Shown here one piece after another: positions 8,765 to 16,514 of a stretch of DNA of 59,993 bases (position 1 is its first letter; each line of letters starts with the position of its first letter). The stretch spans positions 1 to 59,993 of the forward strand of contig JAURFB010000005.1 of assembly GCA_030827165.1 (NCBI GenBank), written 5' to 3'. The notes beneath the pieces were generated by a model, which worked only from the letters and a program-made list of their open reading frames with translations, was not told where the DNA came from and searched no databases. Source of the stretch: Marivivens sp. Its GTDB lineage: Bacteria; Pseudomonadota; Alphaproteobacteria; Rhodobacterales; Rhodobacteraceae. The position numbers were made by a program, and so were the translations under genes.

Positions 8765-9436
8765 TCAGGCCCTCTGCTGTTGGGCCGGTGCCTCGTTCGC
8801 GGCGATGCCGTGTTCGAGGATCAGGCCCGTGGTCTCGGGACGGGCGACCCATGTGCCGGTCCGGCTCCAGCGCGAGCGGAAGCGCTCGGCCTGCCACAGG
8901 GGTGCGCCGGGCGCGCGCAGATCGTCGGGTTCGGGCAGGGCGGGCAGGGATTTCACCCGCCAGCGATCCCGCGCGGCGCTGAGGCTGGCGCTGGCGGCGC
9001 GGCGGATCAACCAGGCCGGAACCCGGTGCGCCTCGGCGCGCAGCACGAGCCGCTTGGTCGCGGTGAAATCCAGAACCGCCGGATCGCCCCAGATCTCGCC
9101 GATCACCGCGCCGAGCGAGGGGCAGCGCAGGCCTTCCTCCATCGCCCAGAGTGCGTCGAGCGGGCGGCTGACCTCGAGGTGCAGGATCTCGGTCCCCTCG
9201 GGCAGGCCGGCGAGGCAGGGTCGCCCCGTTTCCCGCCGCGAGAGGCGATCCTGGATCCAGAGGATCGGTTTGCCCACCGCCCCGAGACGGGCAAGGACAA
9301 AGCCCACGGGTGCGGCGTCGATCACCGTCTCGGCGAAAACCTCGCTCAAGGTGGCCTGCGCCTCGTGCCGTTCGGGGCGGCTGCGGTCGCGCAGGATTTC
9401 GGTATGGGTTTTCGGGGCGGGCGGGGCGCTTTGCAT
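8765..9436 (-). CDS. imuA: ImuA, RecA-like mutasome subunit
   Basis: ImuA is a RecA-fold protein (SulA/RecA-like) required with ImuB and DnaE2 for damage-induced mutagenesis. The 223-aa protein has family features: FAETVIDAAPVGFVLARL, the strand KPILWIQDRLSR, EILHLEVSRPLDALWAMEEGL, and a C-terminal RFRSRWSRTGTW segment. It is the first gene of the minus-strand imuA-imuB-dnaE2 set. A LexA box sits 18 bp upstream of its ATG, so DNA damage should induce it. Confidence 0.88.
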   Translation of the reverse strand: MQSAPPAPKTHTEILRDRSRPERHEAQATLSEVFAETVIDAAPVGFVLARLGAVGKPILWIQDRLSRRETGRPCLAGLPEGTEILHLEVSRPLDALWAMEEGLRCPSLGAVIGEIWGDPAVLDFTATKRLVLRAEAHRVPAWLIRRAASASLSAARDRWRVKSLPALPEPDDLRAPGAPLWQAERFRSRWSRTGTWVARPETTGLILEHGIAANEAPAQQQRA

Positions 9437-9454
9437 GGGGGTGACTCGTTAAAT

Positions 9455-9469
9455 GTTCTTATTTTGTTC
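9455..9469 (-). promoter_or_regulatory. LexA (SOS) box upstream of imuA
   Basis: The sequence reads GTTC-TTATTTT-GTTC on the plus strand, which is GAAC-N7-GAAC toward imuA. This is an exact match to the direct-repeat LexA operator of alphaproteobacteria. It lies 18 bp upstream of the imuA ATG at 9436, where repressor would block transcription initiation. Confidence 0.88.
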
Positions 9470-9559
9470 TAATCGGGAATCGCCTCTTCGTCAAATGGTC
9501 CGAAGGCTTGCTCTGGCCTCGATAGGCGGCGATAAGCCAAAGGGACCGAGGGGGATTAG

Positions 9560-10762
9560 ATGGACCTGACCGATCGCCGCGCCGACGCGATGCGCCTCTT
9601 CAAGGCGGGGGTTGCCGCGGCCGATCCCTATCGGGCGGTTGCGGGCGCATTGGGGGCGGACAGGCCCGCGCTGATCGTCGCCGTGGGCAAGGCGGCGGGG
9701 CGTATGGCCGAAGCGGCGCTGGCCGCATATCCGGATGTGCCTGCCATCGTCGTGACCAACTATGAGAACGCCAAGCCGCTGGAGGGCGCCGAGGTTCTGG
9801 CCTCGGGGCATCCGGTGCCGGACGAAAACGGCGCGGCGGCAGCCGAGCGGGTGATTGCCGCGCTCAAGACGGCGGGCGGGCCGGTTCTGGCGATGATTTC
9901 GGGGGGTGGCTCGGCGCTTCTGCCCGCGCCTGCCGAAGGGATCACGCTGGCGGAAAAGGCCGAGGTCAATCGCCTTCTCCTCGCCTCGGGCGCGGAAATC
10001 ACCGAGATGAACCTCATTCGCCAGCAGATCTCGCGCCTCAAGGGCGGTGGCTTTGCGCGGCTTGCGGCGCCGCATCCGATGACGGCGCTGATCTTGTCGG
10101 ACGTGATCGGCGACGATCTGCGCGCCATTGCCTCGGGGCCGACGACCGAGGCGCTGGGCACAGCGGGCGATGCCATCGCGCGGCTCAAGGCGCGGGGGCT
10201 TTGGGGCAGGGTTCCGGCCTCTGTTCGCGGCCACCTTGAAACCGCCCCACCGCCATCGCCCCTGCCGCCCGTGGCGAACCGCCTCGTCGGATCGAACGGC
10301 CAAAGCCTGGCCGCAATGGTCGCGGCCAGCCACGGCGCGCAGGTCATCGCCGCGCCGGTGGTGGGCGATGTGGCCGAGGCGGCCAAGGCGATCTGCGATG
10401 CGGCGGGGCCGGGCATCACGCTTTGGGGCGGCGAGACCACCGTCGAGATCAAGGGCGCCGGACGTGGCGGGCGCAATCAGGAACTGGCGCTGCGCATCGC
10501 GCTGGAGGCCGAACGGCGCGGCTGGCCAAAGGGCTGGGTCTGCCTGCAAGGCGGCACCGATGGCCGCGACGGGCCGACCGAGGCGGCGGGAGGCCTGGTC
10601 GATAGCGGGACGCTGGCGCGCATCCGTTCTAACGGGGGCGATCCCGAGGCGCTTCTCGCCGATAACAACAGCAACGCCGCGCTGGCGCTGGCCGGCGATC
10701 TTCTGACCATCGGCGCCACAGGAACCAATGTGGCCGACCTCGGCGTCCTGATCCGCGCCTGA
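9560..10762 (+). CDS. Glycerate 2-kinase, MOFRL family (TtuD/GckA-like)
   Basis: This 400-aa protein belongs to the DUF4147/MOFRL glycerate kinase family, which phosphorylates D-glycerate to 2-phosphoglycerate; older annotations call it hydroxypyruvate reductase TtuD. Visible features are IVAVGKAAGRMAEAA, the glycine-rich AMISGGGSALLPAP, the segment LILSDVIGDDLRAIASGPT, and the C-terminal MOFRL motif GTDGRDGPTEAAGGLVD. The start has good context (AGGGGGATTAG just upstream). A beta-hydroxyacid dehydrogenase gene follows 97 bp downstream on the same strand, which would suit a glycerate route, but the real substrate pair is inference. Confidence 0.87.
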   Translation: MDLTDRRADAMRLFKAGVAAADPYRAVAGALGADRPALIVAVGKAAGRMAEAALAAYPDVPAIVVTNYENAKPLEGAEVLASGHPVPDENGAAAAERVIAALKTAGGPVLAMISGGGSALLPAPAEGITLAEKAEVNRLLLASGAEITEMNLIRQQISRLKGGGFARLAAPHPMTALILSDVIGDDLRAIASGPTTEALGTAGDAIARLKARGLWGRVPASVRGHLETAPPPSPLPPVANRLVGSNGQSLAAMVAASHGAQVIAAPVVGDVAEAAKAICDAAGPGITLWGGETTVEIKGAGRGGRNQELALRIALEAERRGWPKGWVCLQGGTDGRDGPTEAAGGLVDSGTLARIRSNGGDPEALLADNNSNAALALAGDLLTIGATGTNVADLGVLIRA

Positions 10763-10859
10763 GCGCCCAAAAAGTCGCGCTTTGGCGATTGCCTGCCGCA
10801 GATTGGCAGCGCCGGTTCGGTTTTCCGCATAGGGTCGTGAAAAATCGAAGGGGATTTTC

Positions 10860-11759
10860 ATGCACTACGGATACATCGGCCTCGGCAATCTTGGCGCGGC
10901 CTGTGCGGGCTGCCTTCTGAAGGCGGGCTTCAAGGTCACTGTCACCGACCTCAAGAAATCGCTCGCCGAGCCACTTATCGCGGCGGGCGCGATCTGGGCC
11001 GACAGCGCTGAAGAGGTGGCGGCGAGCGTCGATCACGTCATCACCTGCCTGCCGTCGCCGGCAGTGTCCGAGAGGGTCTTGCGGCAGATCCTTCCGGCAA
11101 TGAAAAACGGCGCAAGCTGGATCGAGATGTCGACCCTCGGGCGCGACGATGTTCTGGCGCTGGGCAAGGTTGCCGAAGAGGCGGGCGTGAGGATGCTTGA
11201 ACTGCCGGTGACGGGCGGCGTTCACCTTGCCTATCGCGGCGAGATCACCATGCTGCCTGGCGGCGACAAGGATCTGGTCGATCTGCACTGGAAAGCCTTC
11301 GAGGCGATGGGAAACCGCATTTTCCATATGGGCCCCTTGGGGTCGTCGTCGATCATCAAGGTCATCACCAATATGCTTGCCTTCATCCACCTCAAGGCCT
11401 GCGGCGAAGCGCTTATGCTCGCCAAGCGCGGCGGGCTTGATCTGGGGCAGGCGTGGCACGCGATCGCCGCGTCCTCGGGCAATTCCTTTGTGCATGAAAC
11501 AGAGGGCGCGTTGATCCTCAATGGCTCATACGATATCGCCTTCAGCCTTGACCTCGCGCTCAAGGACCTTGGGTTTGCGCTAGGCTTCGGCAAGGAGTTC
11601 GGTGTGCCGCTCGAACTCGCCAGCATGACCAACCAGACCTATGTGGCCGCCAAGGCCGCCTATGGCGGCGATGCCCAGTCGCCGATGATCGCAAAGCTTC
11701 TTGAGGATTTGCTCGACACCGATCTGCGCGCCCCCGGTTTTCCCGCGCGGCTTGAATGA
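10860..11759 (+). CDS. NAD(P)-dependent beta-hydroxyacid dehydrogenase (3-hydroxyisobutyrate/tartronate-semialdehyde type)
   Basis: This 299-aa enzyme is of the 3-hydroxyisobutyrate dehydrogenase superfamily. The N-terminal Rossmann motif GLGNLGA (residues 7-13) binds the dinucleotide. The substrate-binding loop is ELPVTGGVHLAYRGEITML, and the catalytic lysine is expected in SSSIIKVITN. The C-terminal motif LALKDLGFAL is typical of the family. Position behind a glycerate kinase suggests tartronate semialdehyde reductase or a similar activity, but the substrate loop differs from classic GlxR (LPVTGG instead of APVSGG), so I leave the substrate open. An AAGGGG Shine-Dalgarno precedes the ATG. 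Its TGA directly abuts the convergent glpR stop, forming TGATCA. Confidence 0.82.
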   Translation: MHYGYIGLGNLGAACAGCLLKAGFKVTVTDLKKSLAEPLIAAGAIWADSAEEVAASVDHVITCLPSPAVSERVLRQILPAMKNGASWIEMSTLGRDDVLALGKVAEEAGVRMLELPVTGGVHLAYRGEITMLPGGDKDLVDLHWKAFEAMGNRIFHMGPLGSSSIIKVITNMLAFIHLKACGEALMLAKRGGLDLGQAWHAIAASSGNSFVHETEGALILNGSYDIAFSLDLALKDLGFALGFGKEFGVPLELASMTNQTYVAAKAAYGGDAQSPMIAKLLEDLLDTDLRAPGFPARLE

Positions 11760-12518
11760 TCAGGCGACCCTGATTTCGGTGCCCCAACCGCCGCAGGCTT
11801 CGGTCAAGGCGGCGGGCAGCGGGGCATCGGTGATCAGAAGATCGACATCCCGTAGAGAACCGACGCGCACCGGCGCTCGGCGGGTCAGTTTTGAGTGGTC
11901 CGCCAGCAAGACGCGTTGCCGCGCGTGATCAAGGATCGCGCGGTTCACCTCGACCTCGGCCAAGTCGAAATCGAGCATATCGCCCCGTTCATCGAGCGCC
12001 GAGCAGCCGAAGAAGGCCAGATCGCAGCGGAATTGCCGGATCGTGGCGATGGCGGCGGGGCCGACGAGGCCACCGTCGCTGCGCCGGTAGCTGCCGCCGG
12101 TGAGGATCATCTGTGCGGCCGGATTGGCGGCCAGGATTTCGGCGACGTGAAAATTGTTGGTGATCACCTGAAGATCGGGATGGTGAAGCAGGGCGCGCGA
12201 CAGCGCTTCGGTTGATGTGCCGATACCAAGAAAGATCGTCATGCCAGCTTGAACCCTTTTCGCGGCCGCCTCGGCGATCCGGACCTTGGCCGGGGCGTTG
12301 AGCTGCCGCCGTTCGGCGTGGGCGATATTGGCCGTGCCCGAGGGCAGGACCGCGCCGCCATGCACACGGGCAAGATGGCCTGCGGAATCCAGTGCGGCGA
12401 GGTCGCGGCGGATGGTCTGGACCGTCACGCCGAAATGCGCCGCCAGCCCCTCGACGGTGACTTTCCCCGAGGTGCGGGCGAGGGTGAGGATATCGGAAAG
12501 GCGCAGGTTGTCGGACAT
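11760..12518 (-). CDS. glpR: DeoR-family regulator, GlpR-like
   Basis: This 252-aa transcription factor has an N-terminal DeoR helix-turn-helix (VTVEGLAAHFGVTVQTIRRD, about 20-39) and a C-terminal sugar-phosphate sensor domain (LGIGTSTEALSRALL, ILTGGSYRRSDGGLVGP, LLADHSKL). It is divergent from glpD with 124 bp between them, so it is most likely the glycerol-3-phosphate-responsive repressor GlpR controlling glpD and itself. No other glp genes are in the window. The gene name rests on this context together with the family. Confidence 0.82.
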   Translation of the reverse strand: MSDNLRLSDILTLARTSGKVTVEGLAAHFGVTVQTIRRDLAALDSAGHLARVHGGAVLPSGTANIAHAERRQLNAPAKVRIAEAAAKRVQAGMTIFLGIGTSTEALSRALLHHPDLQVITNNFHVAEILAANPAAQMILTGGSYRRSDGGLVGPAAIATIRQFRCDLAFFGCSALDERGDMLDFDLAEVEVNRAILDHARQRVLLADHSKLTRRAPVRVGSLRDVDLLITDAPLPAALTEACGGWGTEIRVA

Positions 12519-12538
12519 AAATGCATTCTCGCTGTTTT

Positions 12539-12580
12539 GCGAAAAATGGCAATACCCATCAAAAGCGAAAAAAAACGAAC
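12539..12580. promoter_or_regulatory. Candidate GlpR operator between glpR and glpD
   Basis: Within the AT-rich 124-bp divergent spacer there are repeated GCGAAA/CGAAC half-sites: GCGAAAAA at 12539-12546, and GCGAAAAAAAACGAAC at 12565-12580. An upstream TCTCGC at about 12528 forms a near inverted pair with the first. DeoR/GlpR repressors usually bind repeated TTTCG-like half-sites in such a position. The site is inferred; a core promoter is not clear. Confidence 0.42.
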
Positions 12581-12642
12581 ATATATCATTTTCTGCCTCA
12601 TCAAGAACCGCTATATTTGCTCCGACTCATCAGGAGGGCGGC

Positions 12643-14193
12643 ATGGCCGCGAACTTCGACCTTTTCATCATCGGCGGCGGCATCAACGGCTGCGGCATTG
12701 CCCGCGATGCGGCGGGGCGTGGCCTGCGCGTCGGGCTCGCAGAGATGGGCGATCTGGCCTCGGCAACCTCATCGGCCTCGACCAAGCTTTTTCACGGGGG
12801 GCTGCGCTATCTCGAATACCTCGAGTTTCGGCTGGTTCGAGAATCGCTGATCGAGCGAGAGGTGCTTTTGTCGATATGTCCACACATCAGCCGGCCCATG
12901 CGATTTGTCCTGCCGCTTTCGCCAGAAATGCGGTTCGAAAGCACAAGCCCCGTTTCAAAGATGCTGGCGATCCTGATGCCTTGGACCAAAGGGCGCCGGC
13001 CTGTTGCGATGATCCGCGCAGGCCTGTTCCTCTATGATTGGATGGGCGGGCGAAGGCTGTTGCCGGGCACGCGCAGGCTCAAGCTGGATCGTGAACCCGA
13101 AGGGCGTCCGCTAGACGCGCGGTTCAAGCGGGCCTTCGAGTATTCGGATGGATGGGTCGACGATGCCCGCCTCGTCGCTCTTAACGCCCGCGATGCGGCA
13201 GAGAAGGGCGCGACGATCATGACGCGCACCAAGGTGATCGCGGCGCGGCGCGTGGGCGATCTGTGGGAGATCGCGACACAGGGGCCGGAAGGTGAGACAA
13301 CCCATACAGGCCGCGTCCTAGTCAACGCTGCCGGCCCTTGGGCGGGGCAAGTGGTCGAGGATGTGGCTTGCATTCCGACACAAGACCGCCTGCGCCTCGT
13401 GCGCGGCAGCCATATCGTCACGCGCCGCCTTTTCGCCCACGACAAGGCCTATTTCTTTCAAGGCAGCGACGGGAGGATCGTTTTCGCGATTCCCTATGAG
13501 GAGGATTTCACCCTGATTGGCACCACCGATCAGGACCACCCCGCGCCGGATACCAAGCCCGAGTGCAGCGCTGCCGAAATCGATTATCTCATCGGTTTCG
13601 TGAACGGCTATTTCGCGAAAGACATCAGCCGCGAAGATGTGGTCTGGACCTATTCCGGCGTTCGCCCCCTGCATGAAGACGGCGAGGCATCGGCCACCGC
13701 CGCCTCGCGGGATTATACCTTGCGCCTCGACAGACAGGGCCCAACGCTGCTCAATGTCTTTGGCGGCAAGATCACCACCTATCGCAAACTGGCCGAGGCA
13801 GCGCTTGAACGCCTCTCGCCCGATTTTGCCGATCTGCCGCGCGACTGGACACGCCACGCGCCTTTGCCGGGTGGGGATTTTCCGGTCGGCGGCGCCTTCG
13901 CGATTGCAGCCGAATTGCGCCTTGCCTATCCGTTCCTGACCATCCCTTGGTCACAGCGCCTCGCCCGCGCCTATGGCACTGATGCGGCGGTTATCTTGGG
14001 GCAGGCCAAAGAGAGTGCCGATCTCGGCCCTGATTTCGGCGGCGGCCTCACGGGGGCGGAGGTGCGTTGGTTGATGGACCGCGAGTTTGCCCGAACCGCG
14101 GAGGATGTGCTGTGGCGGCGGACCAAGCTTGGCCTGACGCTCGACGCGGGGCAGGCAGCACGGCTTGACGCGTGGATGGCGGCGCGGGTCTAG
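12643..14193 (+). CDS. glpD: Aerobic glycerol-3-phosphate dehydrogenase
   Basis: This FAD-dependent, membrane-associated enzyme oxidises sn-glycerol-3-phosphate to dihydroxyacetone phosphate and passes electrons to quinone. It is 516 aa, near the usual ~500. The FAD motif IIGGGINGCGIARDAAGRG opens the protein (about residues 9-27), followed by SSASTKLFHGGLRYLE, ALNARDAAEKGATI, LVNAAGPWAG, IFAIPYEEDFTLIGTTD and GGKITTYRKLAE. The ATG at 12643 has a CAGGAGGG Shine-Dalgarno 4-5 nt upstream; the open frame upstream to 12286 is antisense to glpR and not coding. Its TAG overlaps the stop of the convergent LysR gene within CTAG. Confidence 0.95.
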   Translation: MAANFDLFIIGGGINGCGIARDAAGRGLRVGLAEMGDLASATSSASTKLFHGGLRYLEYLEFRLVRESLIEREVLLSICPHISRPMRFVLPLSPEMRFESTSPVSKMLAILMPWTKGRRPVAMIRAGLFLYDWMGGRRLLPGTRRLKLDREPEGRPLDARFKRAFEYSDGWVDDARLVALNARDAAEKGATIMTRTKVIAARRVGDLWEIATQGPEGETTHTGRVLVNAAGPWAGQVVEDVACIPTQDRLRLVRGSHIVTRRLFAHDKAYFFQGSDGRIVFAIPYEEDFTLIGTTDQDHPAPDTKPECSAAEIDYLIGFVNGYFAKDISREDVVWTYSGVRPLHEDGEASATAASRDYTLRLDRQGPTLLNVFGGKITTYRKLAEAALERLSPDFADLPRDWTRHAPLPGGDFPVGGAFAIAAELRLAYPFLTIPWSQRLARAYGTDAAVILGQAKESADLGPDFGGGLTGAEVRWLMDREFARTAEDVLWRRTKLGLTLDAGQAARLDAWMAARV

Positions 14194-15107
14194 GCCGAAA
14201 GGTTGCGCCGGTTGACCGGATCGCTCGCAGCCTCGGCCAGGAGCCAGTCGCGGAACACCGCGGCATCGGGATGCGCGCGCCCTTCGGCTGGCCGGAGGAG
14301 ATAGAAGGCCTCCTTGACGGGCAGCGCCAGATCGAACGGCGCGACAAGCGTTCCCGCCATCAGCTCCGGCGCGGTCATCGACGAGCGGCCAAGCGCCACG
14401 CCAGCGCCGCTTCGGGCAACCTCGAAGGCAAGGATCGAGGTGTCGAACTGAAGCCCCTGTCCCGCATTGACGCCCTTTGCCCCCGCAGCCTTGAGCCAAT
14501 CCGCCCAGCCTTCCTCATAGCCGATCACATGGAGCAGACGGTGCTGCGCCAGATCGTCGGGCCTGGCCAGCGGCGCGGCGCCCTTGAGAAGCGCGGGCGA
14601 GCAGACCGGTGTGACAGTCTCATGGGTCAACCGGTCACTGAGAAAGCCCGACCATTTGCCCGATCCATACTGGATATCCATGTCGAACCGGTCGGTATCG
14701 AAACTGTCGCCCCAGACCGACGAGACAAGACGCACCGGCGTTTTCGGGTAGGCCCCGAGAAACCGATAGAGGCGCGGCGCGATCCAGTTGACGGAAAACC
14801 CGACAGCGGCCCGCACCGTCAGAACTTCGCTTCTGCGGTGGCCGAACACTTCTTCCGTGCCTGCGCCAAGGCGTTCGAAGGCGTCGCGCACTTTCGGCAG
14901 GTAGGCTTCGCCGACACGGGTCAGGACAAGGCTCCGCGGTTTGCGGAAAAACAGCGGCTCGCGCAGGTAATACTCCAATAGCTTCACCTGCTTCGAGATG
15001 GCCGCCTGTGTCAGGTTAAGCTCGGCCGCCGCGTTGGTGAACGACAGATGCCGGGCCGAGGCCTCGAAAGAGCGAAGCCAGGTGAGGGGCGGGAGTTGCT
15101 GTGCCAT
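14190..15107 (-). CDS. LysR-family transcriptional regulator (GcvA-like)
   Basis: This 305-aa LysR-type regulator has the winged helix-turn-helix LSFTNAAAELNLTQAAISKQ near residues 22-41, typical of the GcvA/AmpR subgroup, followed by a periplasmic-binding-like effector domain. I chose the ATG at 15107 because AGG lies 8-9 nt upstream and the protein then begins MAQQLPPLTWLRSFEA like relatives; in-frame starts at 15122 and 15161 are less likely. It is divergent from the dmdA-like gene, and the 235-bp spacer holds an inverted repeat, so it probably regulates that gene. The effector is unknown. Its 3' end overlaps glpD by 4 bp. Confidence 0.85.
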   Translation of the reverse strand: MAQQLPPLTWLRSFEASARHLSFTNAAAELNLTQAAISKQVKLLEYYLREPLFFRKPRSLVLTRVGEAYLPKVRDAFERLGAGTEEVFGHRRSEVLTVRAAVGFSVNWIAPRLYRFLGAYPKTPVRLVSSVWGDSFDTDRFDMDIQYGSGKWSGFLSDRLTHETVTPVCSPALLKGAAPLARPDDLAQHRLLHVIGYEEGWADWLKAAGAKGVNAGQGLQFDTSILAFEVARSGAGVALGRSSMTAPELMAGTLVAPFDLALPVKEAFYLLRPAEGRAHPDAAVFRDWLLAEAASDPVNRRNLSA

Positions 15108-15237
15108 GTCTGACCTGTCCATTCCGAAAACGGGGGCAATACGCTGTTGCTTTTGCCACAACTCCGGAGAAAAAGATCGTCAAATCCGACAGGGATTGGG
15201 GCGGAGGCGTCAGAAGTGTGGCGCGGACAAACGATCC

Positions 15238-15279
15238 ATGACCCGATTCCGGTTCTGGCAAAGTCTCTGAATCGGTCAT
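15238..15279. promoter_or_regulatory. Inverted repeat in LysR/dmdA intergenic region
   Basis: The arms are ATGACCCGATTC (15238-15249) and GAATCGGTCAT (15269-15279). They are complementary except for one extra C, with a 19-nt spacer. The repeat ends 63 bp before the dmdA-like ATG. It could be an operator for the divergent LysR protein or an RNA stem in the dmdA leader. Confidence 0.45.
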
Positions 15280-15342
15280 TTGTCCTCAGGGCCCGGCTTC
15301 CGGCAGTTTGCTCCAAACGCCATGCCCATCAAGGACCCCGAA

Positions 15343-16446
15343 ATGTTCACGATCTTCCCGACCGCCCGCCTGCGTCCATCGCCCTTTTACGAGGCGACCC
15401 TTGCCGAGGGCCTGGCTGGGGCGACGATTTACAACCGCATGGTCATGCCTGCCAATTATGGCGACCGGGAAGCCGAATACTGGCGGCTGATCAACTGTGT
15501 GTCCATGTGGGATGTGGCGGTCGAACGGCAGGTGCAACTGACCGGCAAGGACGCAGGCAAGCTCGCCCAGATTCTCTCCCCCCGTGACCTGTCGAAATGC
15601 AAGGTGGGGCAGGGGAAATACGTCCCCCTTTGCAACCACGACGGCGTCCTCATCAACGACCCGATCCTGCTCAAGCTCGACGAGGACCGCTACTGGTTCT
15701 CGATCGCCGACAGCGACATCTGGTTCTGGGCCCGCGCCATCGCCGCCGAGCGGGGGCTGGACGTGAAGGTGAGCGAGCCCGATGTCTCGCCTCTGGCCGT
15801 TCAGGGGCCGAAGGCCGAGGATGTGGTCGCCCATATCTTCGGCGACTGGGTGCGCGAGGTTAAGTATTTCTGGTTCAAAGAGACAGAGATCAACGGCATT
15901 CCGGTCGCCGTCCAGCGCTCTGGCTGGTCCAAGCAGGGCGGCTTCGAGATCTATCTCAAGGACGGCACGCGCGGCAGCGAATTGTGGAACATCGTCAAGG
16001 AAGCGGGCCAGCCCTATGGCATCGGTCCCGGCGCGCCGACGACGCCCGAGCGGACCGAGAGCGGCCTTGTTTCTTGCGGCGGCGATACCGACGACACGAC
16101 CAATCCTTTTGAAGTTCGCCTCGGCAAATACGTTGATCTTGATGTGCCGGATGATGTGATCGGCATCAAAGCCCTGCGCCAGATCGCCGCCGAGGGGCCA
16201 AAGCGGCACCAGCTTGGCTTGATCCTCGAGGGCGCGTCGCCTGCGCCGCTCGGCTTTGCTTGGGAAGAGATCGTCAAGGACGGCCGCAAGGTCGGAGACA
16301 TGACCAACTGCGTCTGGTCCTACCGGATGAAGGCCAACATCGGCTATGCGCTGATCGGGATTGACTGTCAGCCCGGCGAGACGGTCGAAATCCGCCGAAA
16401 GGGTGAAAGCGTTGGGGCGAAGTTGGTGGATCTACCGTTTCTCTGA
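15343..16446 (+). CDS. dmdA: Dimethylsulfoniopropionate demethylase-like protein (DmdA/GcvT family)
   Basis: This is a folate-dependent aminomethyltransferase-fold protein resembling DmdA, which transfers a methyl group from DMSP to tetrahydrofolate to give methylmercaptopropionate. From memory of roseobacter DmdA I recognise YNRMVMPANY, MWDVAVERQVQL, LSPRDL, DVSPLAVQGPKAEDV, RSGWSKQGGFEIYL and ERTESGLVSCGGD. I chose the ATG at 15343 (367 aa, close to the ~364 aa of DmdA) because AAGGA lies 7 nt upstream and IFP follows at the N-terminus. Starts at 15322 (ATG) and 15280 (TTG) are possible. A paralogous GcvT-like demethylase acting on another methylated compound cannot be excluded. It is divergent from a LysR regulator, with a candidate operator between them. 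Confidence 0.7.
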   Translation: MFTIFPTARLRPSPFYEATLAEGLAGATIYNRMVMPANYGDREAEYWRLINCVSMWDVAVERQVQLTGKDAGKLAQILSPRDLSKCKVGQGKYVPLCNHDGVLINDPILLKLDEDRYWFSIADSDIWFWARAIAAERGLDVKVSEPDVSPLAVQGPKAEDVVAHIFGDWVREVKYFWFKETEINGIPVAVQRSGWSKQGGFEIYLKDGTRGSELWNIVKEAGQPYGIGPGAPTTPERTESGLVSCGGDTDDTTNPFEVRLGKYVDLDVPDDVIGIKALRQIAAEGPKRHQLGLILEGASPAPLGFAWEEIVKDGRKVGDMTNCVWSYRMKANIGYALIGIDCQPGETVEIRRKGESVGAKLVDLPFL

Positions 16447-16514
16447 GATTATTGAGGCAAAGTCTGGATGTAGTAGAGTTGCGGAAATTGCCATATTGGT
16501 TGGCGGTTACCTAA

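Noticed and set aside
12286-12642. N-terminal extension of glpD
   Set aside because: The extra 119 codons lie opposite glpR and the spacer; the ATG at 12643 has a strong ribosome site and gives the normal GlpD N-terminus.
15280-15342. TTG/ATG starts upstream of the dmdA-like gene
   Set aside because: The ATG at 15343 has AAGGA at good spacing and fits the length of DmdA; the upstream part overlaps the inverted repeat region.
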